The notes under the pieces were generated by a model, which saw nothing but the letters and a program-made list of their open reading frames with translations, was not told where the DNA came from and did not search any database. A stretch of DNA of 64,000 bases. It comes from Castanea sativa (lineage: Eukaryota > Streptophyta > Magnoliopsida > Fagales > Fagaceae). Location: NCBI RefSeq assembly GCF_040712315.1, contig NC_134014.1, positions 42,831,634 to 42,895,633 of the forward strand. The letters are read 5' to 3'. The position numbers and the translations under genes were made by a program. Of the stretch, positions 1 through 9,559 are shown piece after piece (the stretch's first letter is position 1; each line of letters starts with the position of its first letter).

Positions 1-1
1 C

Positions 2-379
2 TCTTGTTCAGAAAAAATCCATCAAGCTTACAAAACTGAGGAGGTTAAGGCGCTGGCTGCTCTAAGGGCTGTGTCCTTCGCGCTTGAATTGGGTTTCCGA
101 AGTGCTATTCTTGATGGGGATTCTCTCGATCTGATTAAAGCTTTGAAGTCAACGGAGTGTAGCCTATCTCCAATAGGTTTGCTAATAGTCGATGTGAAAA
201 GGGTTGCTAATAGTTTTGTAAGATTGTTGTATTCTCATGTTAAGAGAATCGGCAATAGGGTAGCTCATAGTCTGGCAAAAAATGCATTACGCATACTAGA
301 TTTTCAAGTACGGATGGAAGATGTCTCATCGCATATTGTTTCGATTTTACAATCAGATGTAGTTGATTCAATTCAATAA
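2..379 (+). pseudogene. LINE-type RNase H domain, 3' end of a non-LTR retrotransposon (partial)
   Basis: The frame is open from base 2 of the window and stops at 379, so the 5' part lies outside. The protein matches the C-terminal RNase H-like domain (RVT_3 type) found at the end of plant LINE ORF2 proteins and in derived plant RNase H-like proteins. Visible marks are a Glu in the helix around EEVKALAALRAV, the Asp in LDGDSLDLI, and the final GNRVAHSLAK motif. The domain would degrade RNA in RNA:DNA hybrids during reverse transcription. No poly-A tail or target-site duplication is obvious downstream. It could be the end of a full LINE beginning upstream or an isolated RNase H-like fragment; the family call is firm, the element boundary is not. 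Confidence 0.75.
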
Positions 380-729
380 AGCTAAGTTAGTTTCTTTCTA
401 TAAAAAAAATAACTTGAACTAAGGAATTAAATGCAACAATTGATGTAAAAATTATGTGAGGCATTTTGTTTTTTAATAATACCTCTACAAAATAATTGTA
501 AAAATAATAAGGACACGATTAGTATACTGTAACAATGATTACTTAGAATACGAATAAGTATTACAAAAAATACATGAAGCAAAAATGGATAATTGTTCTA
601 AGCATTTGTTTGGTGATAACACATGAATAGAACCATGAATCTATAATTTAAAATTCGGATAGCATGATTTGATGATAGAATGAAGTTATATTCCACTTAG
701 ATTTTTTAAAGTACCCTTATATAATTATA
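380..729. other. AT-rich non-coding stretch
   Basis: No coding frame, RNA gene or clear repeat is seen between the RNase H end and the solo LTR. It is AT-rich sequence with short A and T runs. Confidence 0.5.
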
Positions 730-1139
730 TTTATTGTAAGGGCAAGGTTTGAGTTCAAAGCCCAGAAGTGAACTCTGGCCCATAATGAATTTGTAGAGGG
801 TGGACTAGCAATTGAACTCCAATGAGTTGGACCGTAATCACAGTAGGTTTTATGATACATGAAAGCATGAATAAACAGTTTTATGCAAAGAAAATCCTCC
901 TCGGCAAGATCCGAGGATAGTAGTTCTTATATATATCTCTTAGACCTAAACACAATTATAGTTCTTGAGTGTACATTGGTTTTTCCCCATATTCTCTCCC
1001 CTTTTTGTAATGGGGATTTTTTTTCTTTATATTCTCCTTCCTCACTTCATCTTAGCTCTCCACGTGTAGATCAGACTATTGACTTTGATACTTATCCCAT
1101 CAACATATTCCTGAAGTCTTTAGTAGTAGCTGTACACTA

Positions 1140-1860
1140 CAAAAAAATCGTTCTGTCCCAGCGTTTTTTTCCCAGCGCTTTTAAAAAACGCCGTAATAGA
1201 TAAGTCTGTACCAGCGCTTTTTAAAAGCGCTGGTATAGGAAACCCTATTACAGCAGCTCAAAACCGGCGCTTTATAAATCGCTGCAATAGGAGACCTATA
1301 GCGGCGGTTTTTAAAAACGCTGGTATAGGATGCCCTATTGCAGCGTTTTATAACCGCCGCTATAGGTTAGGGTAATCTTTTTTTTTTAATTAATTTAATA
1401 TTTGAAATTATCCTATCCCGGCGCTTGAAAAGCGCTGGAATAGGGTAACCCTATTCCAGCTCTTCAAAAAGCGCTGGGACAGGGTCACCCCATAAGGAAA
1501 TGGAAAAAGGCCTATCCCAGTGCTTTTTGAAGCGCTGGAATAGGGTGACCCTATTCCAGCACTTCAAAAAGTGCTGGGATAGGGTCCCTCCACAATGGAA
1601 TGGAGAGAGGCCTATCCCAGCGCTTTTTGAAGCGCTGGGATAAGGTCACTCCATAAGGGAATGGAGATAGGTCTATCCCAGCGCTTTTTGAAGCGCTGGA
1701 ATAGGGTGACCCTATTCCAGCGCTTCAAAAAGCGTTGGGATTGGGTCACTCCATAAGGGAATGGAGAGAGGCCTATCCCAGCGCTTTTTGAAGCGCTGGA
1801 ATAGGGTCACCCTATTCCAGCGCTTCAAAAAGCGCTGGGATAGGATCAAAAAACGCTGCA
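1140..1860. repeat. Left subterminal palindromic array of the CACTA element
   Basis: The core CCCAGCGCTTTTTGAAGCG and its inverse recur many times. From about 1513 the units are spaced near 100 bp: each holds an inverted pair of the core around GGGTGACCC, then a spacer resembling TCCATAAGGGAATGGAGA. One unit (near 1612-1672) is a shorter, single-arm form. Such dense direct and inverted repeats near the ends are typical of CACTA transposase-binding regions. Any apparent coding frame here is a by-product of the repeat. Confidence 0.8.
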
Positions 1861-2029
1861 ATAGGTCCTTCGTACCACTGAAAAAATTTCAGACTTCCCT
1901 CTTATATTTTTTAGCTTGGCACCACTTTGACCTCTCATTTTTGGTCTCCCACTTCTTTCCTTCAGACCTTTCCCTCTAACCCACCCTTTTCTTCCTCATT
2001 TTCATGTTGCAGCGTACTATTGCGGCGGG

Positions 2030-2250
2030 CCAGTGACCCGCCATAATAGACTTGCTTTGGTGGCCTTCGGCTGAGATATAGTAGTGGGTCAATGACCCGC
2101 CGCAATAGACCCTGAAATTGCAACGGGCCTATTGCGGCGGGTGCAAAAACTGCCTCTATATGTTGCCTATTGCGGTGCATTTTTGGCCCGCCGCAGTAGA
2201 TGAGATCTATTGCGGCGTTTCTTATCACCGCCGCTATAGGTAAGGTTTTT
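2030..2250. repeat. Second palindromic block, GCGGCGGG variant
   Basis: Repeats of the form CTATTGCGGCGGG and inverted CCCGCCGCAATAG occur several times, ending in CACCGCCGCTATAGG. This is a different core from the GCGCT array to the left but has the same punctuation (TATAGG/CCTATA). It joins the satellite array that starts at about 2262. Confidence 0.65.
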
Positions 2251-2261
2251 GTATAAAATCA

Positions 2262-4377
2262 AGTTTTTGTAGTTTACAATAACACATAAAAGATAAGTTT
2301 AAAGATCAAATAGTAAATTATATCCGATTGGCATGAAAATTGGCATGCGTGTTAAGAACATATAGAAAATGTGATCCAACGGTTGGATTTTCAAAATATG
2401 AATTCAACAATAAGTTATTGGTTGGTGTAACAGTTTTTAGAGTTACATCAAGTGTAACTTGAACTCAACCCTATATTTCTTAATTCGATGTGATTTTTGA
2501 CAAATCTACCGTTAGATTACATTATCTTCATATAGTTTTCATGTAGTTTTCATGCTTAAAAAATTTCAAGGTGATCAAAGATTAATAGTCATGTCATCAA
2601 TCAATTGTTTAAATTCAAGTTTTTGTAATTGAAAATAACGCATAAAGGATGAGTTTAAAGATCAAATGGTAAATTACATCCGATTGGCATAACAATTGGC
2701 ATGCATGTTAAGAATATATAGAAAATGTGATCCAACGGTTGGATTTTCAAAATATGAATTCAACAATAAGTTATTGGTTGGTGTAACATTTTTTGGAGTT
2801 ACATCAAGCGTAACTTGAACCCAACCCTATATTTCGTAATTCGATGTGATTTTTGACAAATCTACCGTTAGATTACATTATCTTCATATATTTTTCATTC
2901 TTACAAAATTTCAAGTTGATCAAAGATTAATAGCCATGTCATCAATCAATTGTTTGAATTAAAGTTTTTGTAATTGAAAATAACGCATAAAGGATGAGTT
3001 TAAAGATCAAATGGTAAATTACATCCGATTGGCATAACAATTGGCATGCATGTTAAGAATATATAGAAAATGTGATCCAACGGTTGGATTTTCAAAATAT
3101 GAATTCAACAATAAGTTATTGGTTGGTGTAACATTTTTTGGAGTTACATCAAGTGTAACTTGAACTCAACCCTATATTTCTTAATTCGATGTGATTTTTG
3201 ACAAATCTACCGTTAGATTACATTATCTTCATATAGTTTTCATGTAGTTTTCATGCTTAAAAAATTTCAAGGTGATCAAAGATTAATAGTCATGTCATCA
3301 ATCAATTGTTTAAATTCAAGTTTTTGTAATTGAAAATAACGCATAAAGGATGAGTTTAAAGATCAAATGGTAAATTACATCCGATTGGCATAAAAATTGG
3401 CATGCATGTTAAGAATATATAGAAAATGTGATCCAACGGTTGGATTTTCAAAATATGAATTCAACAATAAGTTATTGGTTGGTGTAACATTTTTTGGAGT
3501 TACATCAAGCGTAACTTGAACCCAACCCTATATTTCGTAATTCGATGTGATTTTTGACAAATCTACCGTTAGATTACATTATCTTCATATATTTTTCATT
3601 CTTACAAAATTTCAAGGTGATCAAAGATTAATAGCCATGTCATCAATCAATTGTTTGAATTAAAGTTTTTGTAATTGAAAATAACGCATAAAGGATGAGT
3701 TTAAAGATCAAATGGTAAATTACATCCGATTGGCATAACAATTGGCATGCATGTTAAGAACATATAGAAAATGTGATCCAACGGTTGGATTTTCAAAATA
3801 TGAATTCAACAATAAGTTATTGGTTGGTGTAACAGTTTTTAGAGTTACATCAAGTGTAACTTGAACTCAACCCTATATTTCTTAATTCGATGTGATTTTT
3901 GACAAATCTACTGTTAGATTACATTATCTTCATATAGTTTTCATGTAGTTTTCATGCTTAAAAAATTTCAAGGTGATCAAAGATTAATAGTCATGTCATC
4001 AATCAATTGTTTAAATTCAAGTTTTTGTAATTGAAAATAACGCATAAAGGATGAGTTTAAAGATCAAATGGTAAATTACATCCGATTGGCATAACAATTG
4101 GCATGCATGTTAAGAATATATAGAAAATGTGATCCAACGGTTGGATTTTCAAAATATGAATTCAACAATAAGTTATTGGTTGGTGTAACATTTTTTGGAG
4201 TTACATCAAGCGTAACTTGAACCCAACCCTATATATCGTAATTCGATGTGAATTTTGACAAATTTACCGTTAGATTACATTATCTTCATATATTTTTCAT
4301 GCTTAAAAAATTTCAAGGTGATCAAAAATTAATAGCCATGTTATCAATCAATTGTTTAAATTCAAGTTTTTGTAGTG
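2262..4377. repeat. Six-unit satellite array with alternating 356- and 345-bp monomers
   Basis: The anchor ATCCGATTGGCAT occurs at 2322, 2678, 3023, 3379, 3724 and 4080, giving spacings 356, 345, 356, 345, 356. The longer monomer has an 11-bp insertion in which a TAGTTTTCATG motif is repeated. This is a dimeric higher-order repeat of 701 bp present three times. Each monomer ends in a CAAGTTTTTGTA motif, and the last one ends CAAGTTTTTGTAGTG, an inverted CACTA terminus. The array therefore looks like amplification of the transposon's own 3' end. No coding frame is present. Confidence 0.85.
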
Positions 4378-4442
4378 AAACCTCAAATGAGTCATTTATT
4401 TTTCTTTTTTCTTTTTCTTTGTATTGAAACCTAAAGTGAGTC

Positions 4443-4445
<3 letters not shown>

Positions 4446-4499
<54 letters not shown>
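4446..4499. repeat. (AT)n microsatellite
   Basis: About 27 AT dinucleotides lie just right of the satellite array. Confidence 0.95.
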
Positions 4500-4503
<4 letters not shown>

Positions 4504-4642
4504 TAAATCTAAAGTAAAATGTTACGTTGTTTTAAAAAATAGGGTAAAAGATTACTTTGTTTTTATTATCAATTTTATTTTATTTAAAATAATTTTTTTA
4601 TTTTCATTAATTTACACATGATTCTTAATAAATCAAAAAAAA

Positions 4643-4840
4643 TATTAAATATTACTATCTATATTAAATGTAAATATAAATATTACTATTTATAAGATAT
4701 TTATGTATTAAATATTAAATATTACTATTTACAAGATATTCATGTATTAAATATTAAATATTACTATTTATAAGATAATTATGCATTAAATATTAAATAT
4801 TACTATTTATAAAAGATTTATGTATAAAATATTTATTTAT
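4643..4840. repeat. 39-bp AT-rich minisatellite
   Basis: The motif ATTACTATTTA starts at 4682, 4721, 4760 and 4799, a constant 39-bp period, with decayed copies on both sides. Confidence 0.85.
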
Positions 4841-5028
4841 AAAACTTAGATATTACTACCGTTAAATATTATTTATTTATAAAATGATTGGTGGAGGTCG
4901 TTTGATTACAATGGCTTTTGTTTGTTTTATATACTGTTTTAATTTTGGGGATAAGACTAATTTAATTAAAAGGTGGATTGTCGTGAAATTTTTGAAGTTT
5001 AATTTTCAGCTATTTCATTAGTTGACTA

Positions 5029-5029
5029 A

Positions 5030-5120
<91 letters not shown>

Positions 5121-5150
5121 ATATATATATATATATATAAATAAATAAAT
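5029..5150. repeat. (AAAT)n microsatellite with a short (AT)n interruption
   Basis: A long run of AAAT tetranucleotides is interrupted by AT repeats near 5121-5138 and then resumes. Confidence 0.95.
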
Positions 5151-5159
5151 GAGAGCCAT

Positions 5160-5235
5160 GTTAGAGTCTGTAGCTTAGTGGTATGGTGTGAGTGCAACAG
5201 CTAAGTGCTCTATTGTTCGAGCCTTCGGGTAAGCG
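5160..5235 (+). repeat. tRNA-like segment, possible SINE head
   Basis: TAGCTTAGTGG (5171-5181) fits the RNA polymerase III A box and GTTCGAGCC (5215-5223) resembles a B box, 44 bases apart. Flanking sequences do not form a convincing acceptor stem, so this is not a functional tRNA. A tRNA-derived SINE head or an old tRNA relic fits best; no SINE tail or target duplication could be fixed. Confidence 0.4.
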
Positions 5236-5263
5236 TATTTGAGTTTTTTAATTTTTAAAACCA

Positions 5264-5305
5264 TTAAAACCCTAGCATTTATAACCCTAGCATATTTATA
5301 ACTTC
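5264..5305 (+). promoter_or_regulatory. Telo-box and TATA-like motifs upstream of the captured exons
   Basis: AAACCCTAG at about 5268 and a near repeat TAACCCTAG at about 5281 are telo-box motifs, common in plant ribosomal-protein promoters. TATTTATAA follows at about 5292, about 40 bp before a pyrimidine-rich stretch (5330-5364) that resembles a transcript start region. Whether it came with the RPS5 piece, the IAR1 piece or a third source cannot be told. Confidence 0.4.
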
Positions 5306-5364
5306 TGATTTCACTCCAGCCGCCCCTCTCACCCATTTTTTTTTTTTTTTCCTCTCTCTCTCTC

Positions 5365-5538
5365 TTGGTTGTTGCGCTGTGCTGTTTGGATCTGAGCTTC
5401 GGACACGAATCCCATGCTCACCAGTGCGATCATGGCCACCACCACCATCATCATCATCATGAAGAGGAGCGTTTGGCATCTAAGATGCTTCCGGAGGAGT
5501 TGGCTGAGGAGGAGGATATGAGATTGTATGGGTTCGGC
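5365..5538 (+). pseudogene. IAR1-like (KE4/ZIP family) 5' gene fragment
   Basis: The frame gives the end of a hydrophobic signal-like segment, then FGHESHAHQCDHGHHHHHHHH and PEELAEEEDMRLYGFG. The His-rich N-terminus followed by the PEELAEEEDMRL block matches the N-terminal region of plant IAR1 (IAA-alanine resistance 1), a histidine-rich membrane protein of the ZIP/KE4 metal-transporter family. There is no in-frame ATG, because an upstream stop is met first, and none of the later transmembrane regions follow, so only a piece of the first coding exon is present. After GFG the sequence becomes intron-like. The first ATG downstream of the pyrimidine tract (5413) opens a different 35-codon frame. 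Read as a captured, non-functional fragment. Confidence 0.7.
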
Positions 5539-5611
5539 TGTAAACTTTCTCCGATTTTCTGTAATTTTTTGGCTCTGTTTGTAATACCTTCACGTTTGTG
5601 CACAGGTAGCC

Positions 5612-5731
5612 ATGGCCGAAGTGATGGCGCCTCCTCCTCCTACTGAATCGGCGGCTGCCGTCATTCTGGAACCCCTACAGCCTCACAACGATGTCAAGCT
5701 CTTCAACCGCTGGAGCTTCGAAGATATTTCG
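5612..5731 (+). pseudogene. RPS5: Exon 1 of a cytosolic ribosomal protein uS7 (RPS5) gene, captured
   Basis: An ATG in good context (GCCATGG) opens 40 codons ending in NDVKLFNRWSFEDIS, the conserved start of plant RPS5 (uS7), a small-subunit protein near the mRNA exit and decoding region. The exon ends TCG|GTATAT, a plausible donor in phase 0. A likely acceptor, GTGCACAG, lies seven bases before the ATG, consistent with a 5'-UTR intron. The rest of RPS5 (SLVDYIGV onward, about 165 residues) is not found anywhere in the following 3 kb. It lies in the same orientation as the IAR1-like fragment and 74 bp after it, inside the CACTA insertion. It is therefore a gene fragment, not a working ribosomal-protein gene. 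Confidence 0.75.
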
Positions 5732-8419
5732 GTATATAAACCCTTCTTTCCAAGTCTTATTATTTTACTCTTTTATTCACTCAAATCCCACTGCTTGTTT
5801 TGCTTTTCCTGTGATTTCTTTGTTTGGGTCCTCAACTTGTTACTCAATGAAATCTAGAAAAGTGAAAAATGCGTTCTCTTGTTGGAAAATAGGATTTTTT
5901 TTTAATAAGAAATTGTTATTGCTAGAATCAATATTAGACCCCATTTAATTTTTGATAGATATTTTACGTGACATTTGGTTCAGATCTATTGATTAGCATT
6001 TTCCTGATTGGTATAGTTGTGAAAGAAATATTGTTGGAACAGTGATTTCGTCATGTGTTTGTACTTGAATCTATTAATTTGCGAAATATCTGTGTAAGAC
6101 CAAGTGGTTTTTGTAATGTGTAAGCTACATTTGCTTCTGTAAATTTCAGAAGTTGTTATTTGTGAATCACTTTATGCTTGGCATGTCTACTACAAATTCA
6201 TTTAGTGTTTTTATTTAGGTAAAATATCGTGGGTCTTAGTGTGTTATGGATTTTCACTAGGTTTTGCCTTTAATGCGTTGTGAATTCCTGTGTAGTTTTG
6301 CTTTCAGCTAGGTTTTGATTGAAAGAAGGTTTCATTTATCCAAAGAGCATTTCGTTTCTCTCTGTTGTGCTAGTTAATCATTTGATTTTATCTCTTGAGC
6401 ATTGATTTCTTGCTTCTAGTTTGCATTCTTAGGTGTTATATTGTATCTGTTAATGACAAAGGTGGTTGGTTATGTTGTTTTACTTATTTACTTCCTGTGA
6501 TGGTAACCTGGCTCACCCCATTTTTACCTACTACATCTCTTGTATACTCCCAATTTGAGACTATATTTTAATTGCTGTTGTGGGTGTGTCTGAACAACAT
6601 TTTGGATTTGATTTGTCATTTTTTTAACTTATAAATAACAAAACAACACATAAAAACATAACTCATAATCCATGTTTTACATTTGTAGAGATTTGGAATA
6701 TGGAAGTTCTTCTAAGCCACAACATTTAGGTTTGGGTATGTGAGTTTTTGAATGCTTAATTCTTTAAAAAAAATATCATGTTTAAGGTTTCAAATATGCT
6801 CATGATTTTTTATTTGCTCTTCACAACGTTGTTTTGTTAATCATCTTATAGGTTCTAAACACAACTCTGTTGGAGATAGTTCTATTTACATTGTTTAAAT
6901 TTGAGACAAAATTAAGAGATAAGTCCCTAAGGTTCATAGAGAAATCTGAGGGTCACCCCTACAAAACCGCCACCTGTTATCATTAAACCATTCCATCACT
7001 GTCAAATTTCTAAAACCGCTACCAGTAATTTAAATAAATAAATAATAATTGTGTTTTACATAGGTTTCGGTTAGCTTAGTTTTGATTACGTATTTGGGCT
7101 AATATTAGGCCTTGAATCAGGATTTTTTTGTGGAAGAACATAAATTCGTGCCATTCTTTTATGTGTTTTTTATTTAAATAATAGATAATTCCCTCTTCTT
7201 TATGTTTTGGTTTCCTATGTTCTTTTTTGTGGTTGTCAAATTATTTAAGGTTTTTTTTTTCTCTTAATTAAGCTTTTCTTGCAGTTGTGATATAAATGAC
7301 AAAGATTTCACAGGTCATATTGTTTGAGGCAAGTAATTTCTTTACAATGAGTATCAGCAAATTAACAACAAATTAACACTGTCGATGAAGCCTAGGCCTC
7401 CTAACAGTAAGTTTTTAAAATTTTTTGTTTTGATTTTTGGTTTAGGGTTTTGATTTTGGGTTCAATTGGATTTTGTTTTTAGGGTTTTGCTTCATGGGGT
7501 TTTTATATTTTGTTGTTTTCTTTCAGGAACAAAAGGGTCTCTCTCTCAATCTCACACAGACCTCTCTTCATTACCATTTGATTTTGTTTCAGGTATTGAT
7601 TCTTGACTTTTTGTTGCTTTTAGCTCAAGTTGTAACTTTTAATTGCTTTTACCCTTTTTTTAAGGGTGATGTGTAATGGCAGTTAGAGGATTGAACCACA
7701 TGTATCCAAGGCACTAGTTTTCATACCATAGATAAGTAATGTGTAATTGTCTCACATTACAAGTGGACAAAGTATAATTATCTCTAAAATGTTTATTAGT
7801 TTTGATCATCACCAAGTATGATTCATCACTTTTGAACCTTTGATATATAATAAACTACACCTACCATTGTTGATGTTTAATCACCAAAGATTTCATTTTT
7901 ATGTAATGGTCACCTATCATAGTAGTGAGTAATGGTCAGTTCGCTTTTGCAGGAGTGGTAGCTTATTTGAAGTTTACCTTATTCTTTCCGTGGTCAAACA
8001 CTAGGATTGCTAAAGGGTGAGTAAGATCTGCTTCTAAATTCCCTTAAATTGTAAAATAATGTGTCTGCATTACTGTCGTGGTGGGTTGTTGTTTTGGAGC
8101 AAGTGGGTGGCTTGCATGGAGAGAAAAGGTGGAGTATTTTCTATTAGGAGTGTTGTTTGTTTTGTGACTTACATTTTTGAAACTCAATGTGCAATGGTGA
8201 AATCGTAGTGTAGGTGCGCCTCATAACATTCTAGACATTTGGGATGTATTATTTTATGTATAATATTCTAGACATTTGGGATGTAATTATTGATATGGTG
8301 TAATTAAATATATTTAGTTTCTTGGTTTAATGTGGTATGGTATTTTCTATTGAAAAATATGAATTGTGGCTCATTATAGTTGCTATAAAATAGGTATTGG
8401 AAAATATGTATTTTAAGTA
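5732..8419. other. Intron-like sequence between the RPS5 exon and the right CACTA module
   Basis: T-rich sequence typical of plant introns, with no recognisable protein-coding block. Around 7450-7600 it resembles a 5'-UTR with an intron (TTTCAG acceptors and a TCTCTCTCAATCTC tract), which might be a third captured gene piece; I could not identify it. Confidence 0.4.
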
Positions 8420-8940
8420 CACTACAGGTGCTAAATTTTTTTTTTTTTAAAAAATGACCTATACCAGCGCTTTTGAAAGCACTGGCATAGGTCCTTTTAA
8501 ATTTTGGTCATTCAAGACCTATCCCAACGCTTTTGAGAACGTTGGAATAGGCACAGCCTATCCCAGCGCTTTCAAAAGCGCTGGTATAGATCTTTTCAAT
8601 TATATTCATCCATGACCTATACCAGCGCTTTTGAAAGCGCTGGCATAGGTAGTACCTATTCCAGCACTCCTAAAAGCGCTGGTATAGGTCTTGAATGCAT
8701 ATAATTTAAAAGGCCTATACCAGCGTTTTCAAAAGCGCTGGGATAGGGTGTATGCCTTTCCTGGCGCTTTTGAAAAACGCTGGTATAGGTCTAGTGACCC
8801 TATACCGACTATCACTGCGCGGCGGTTTGAAGCGCTGGGAAAAAAAACGCTAAGATAGGAATTTTGACCCTATCCCAGCGCTTTTTGGGGCTATCCCAGC
8901 GGTTTTGAAAACGCTGGGATAGCCCCATTTTTTTGTAGTT
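8420..8940. mobile_element. Right CACTA-like module (short non-autonomous element)
   Basis: It starts CACTACAGG and ends TTTTTTTGTAGTT. In between are at least eight alternating cores such as ACCAGCGCTTTTGAAAGCGC with TATAGG/CCTATA punctuation, clearly related to the left array. GTA lies directly before 8420 as well as after 8940, so this could once have been a separate 521-bp MITE-like insertion. It now supplies the right end of the 7.8-kb unit. Confidence 0.7.
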
Positions 8941-9237
8941 GTAAGGCTGCTTACCACTGTTTAAGCATCATCTTCACATTAATGCGGCCAGAGGGTTAAT
9001 TGCTGAGCATTCAATGCGGTGGTAACAGCTTTCCCTTAGACATTTCTTGGCTTCCCTGTGTTCTACGTTTCCCTGATATTTATCCTTACTAGGAGAACCC
9101 TTCACAGCTATAATTTGCTTGTGGCGCTCTAACTCTTACATCTTCCCTATTGTCTATATGTCCTCGGACCACTAAGTGTCCTCAAACAAGGCCCATGGCC
9201 CAACATATTCTTCTGGGCCCTTCATCCCTACATTTAT

Positions 9238-9496
9238 AATCGTTGTGGGTCTCACTTGTTATATACAAATAAAATTATTTAATAATAAATATCATCATCT
9301 TTTGTTCAAAATTGCTATTTTCATAAATGTTATAAAGAAAAACCCTAACAACATCTTCCAATAAATGAAAATTTCCTCAGCTTGAATAAAATGATAATAT
9401 AAAAAAAAAAAAAACTTGAATTATTTTTTGAAAAATAATTCATATTTCACGAGTTAATATATATTTGAAATTCAAATAAACACGTTAAGGAATTTG

Positions 9497-9539
<43 letters not shown>

Positions 9540-9554
9540 TTTCATACCATAATA
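9238..9554. other. AT-rich gap with (AT)n
   Basis: No gene. An (AT)n run lies at about 9501-9535. Confidence 0.6.
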
Positions 9555-9559
9555 CATGT

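Larger units (their letters stand above)
1135..8940. mobile_element. CACTA-type (En/Spm) composite non-autonomous transposon carrying host gene pieces
   Basis: The left end is CACTACAAAAAAAT; the right end, read inverted, is AACTACAAAAAAAT, so 13 of 14 positions agree. The 3-bp target duplication GTA flanks it (1132-1134 and 8941-8943). Three-bp duplications and CACTA ends are hallmarks of the En/Spm superfamily. The ends are confirmed independently: removing the insertion and one GTA joins the two halves of a solo LTR. Both subterminal zones are filled with GCGCT/AGCGC palindromic repeats, which in CACTA elements serve as transposase-binding arrays. No transposase is encoded, so movement would need a trans-acting enzyme. 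Inside are two CACTA-like modules (1135-4377, 8420-8940) and a middle segment with IAR1 and RPS5 fragments. Confidence 0.85.
735..9232 (-). mobile_element. Solo LTR (copy 0), minus strand, split by a 7.8-kb CACTA insertion
   Basis: The two outer pieces, 735-1134 and 8941-9232, together form one LTR of about 690 bp. Read on the minus strand it starts TGTAGGGATGAAGGGCCC and ends CCTTGCCCTTACA, giving the usual TG...CA ends. The 5-bp target-site duplication TTTAT is perfect (730-734 and 9233-9237). The LTR matches the copies at 9560, 12485 and 14146: it shares the TCCTCGG...CCGAGGA segment, the CACGTG segment and a GGCCGCATTAATG block. No internal retrotransposon sequence is present, so this is a solo LTR left by LTR-LTR recombination. 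The break lies at 1134/8941 inside a shared AGCTGTAAGGCTG segment, with GTA duplicated by the insertion. Confidence 0.88.

Noticed and set aside
1761..1979. Open frame with repeated RFLKRWNR-type segments
   Set aside because: It is a translation of the palindromic AGCGC array, with no start context and no family match.
2262..4377. Regularly spaced repeats that might suggest a CRISPR-like array
   Set aside because: The units are contiguous 345-356 bp monomers without unique spacers in eukaryotic DNA; this is a satellite.
1135..4377. Left CACTA module as the complete insertion
   Set aside because: The base triplet after 4377 is AAA, not GTA, and the solo LTR resumes only at 8941, so the inserted unit extends to 8940. 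The module may still be an older element.
5160..5235. A functional tRNA gene
   Set aside because: A- and B-box-like motifs exist but no acceptor stem or cloverleaf can be drawn.
5365..5731. Working IAR1 or RPS5 gene
   Set aside because: The IAR1 part lacks ATG and all membrane segments; RPS5 exons 2 onward are absent within the insertion.
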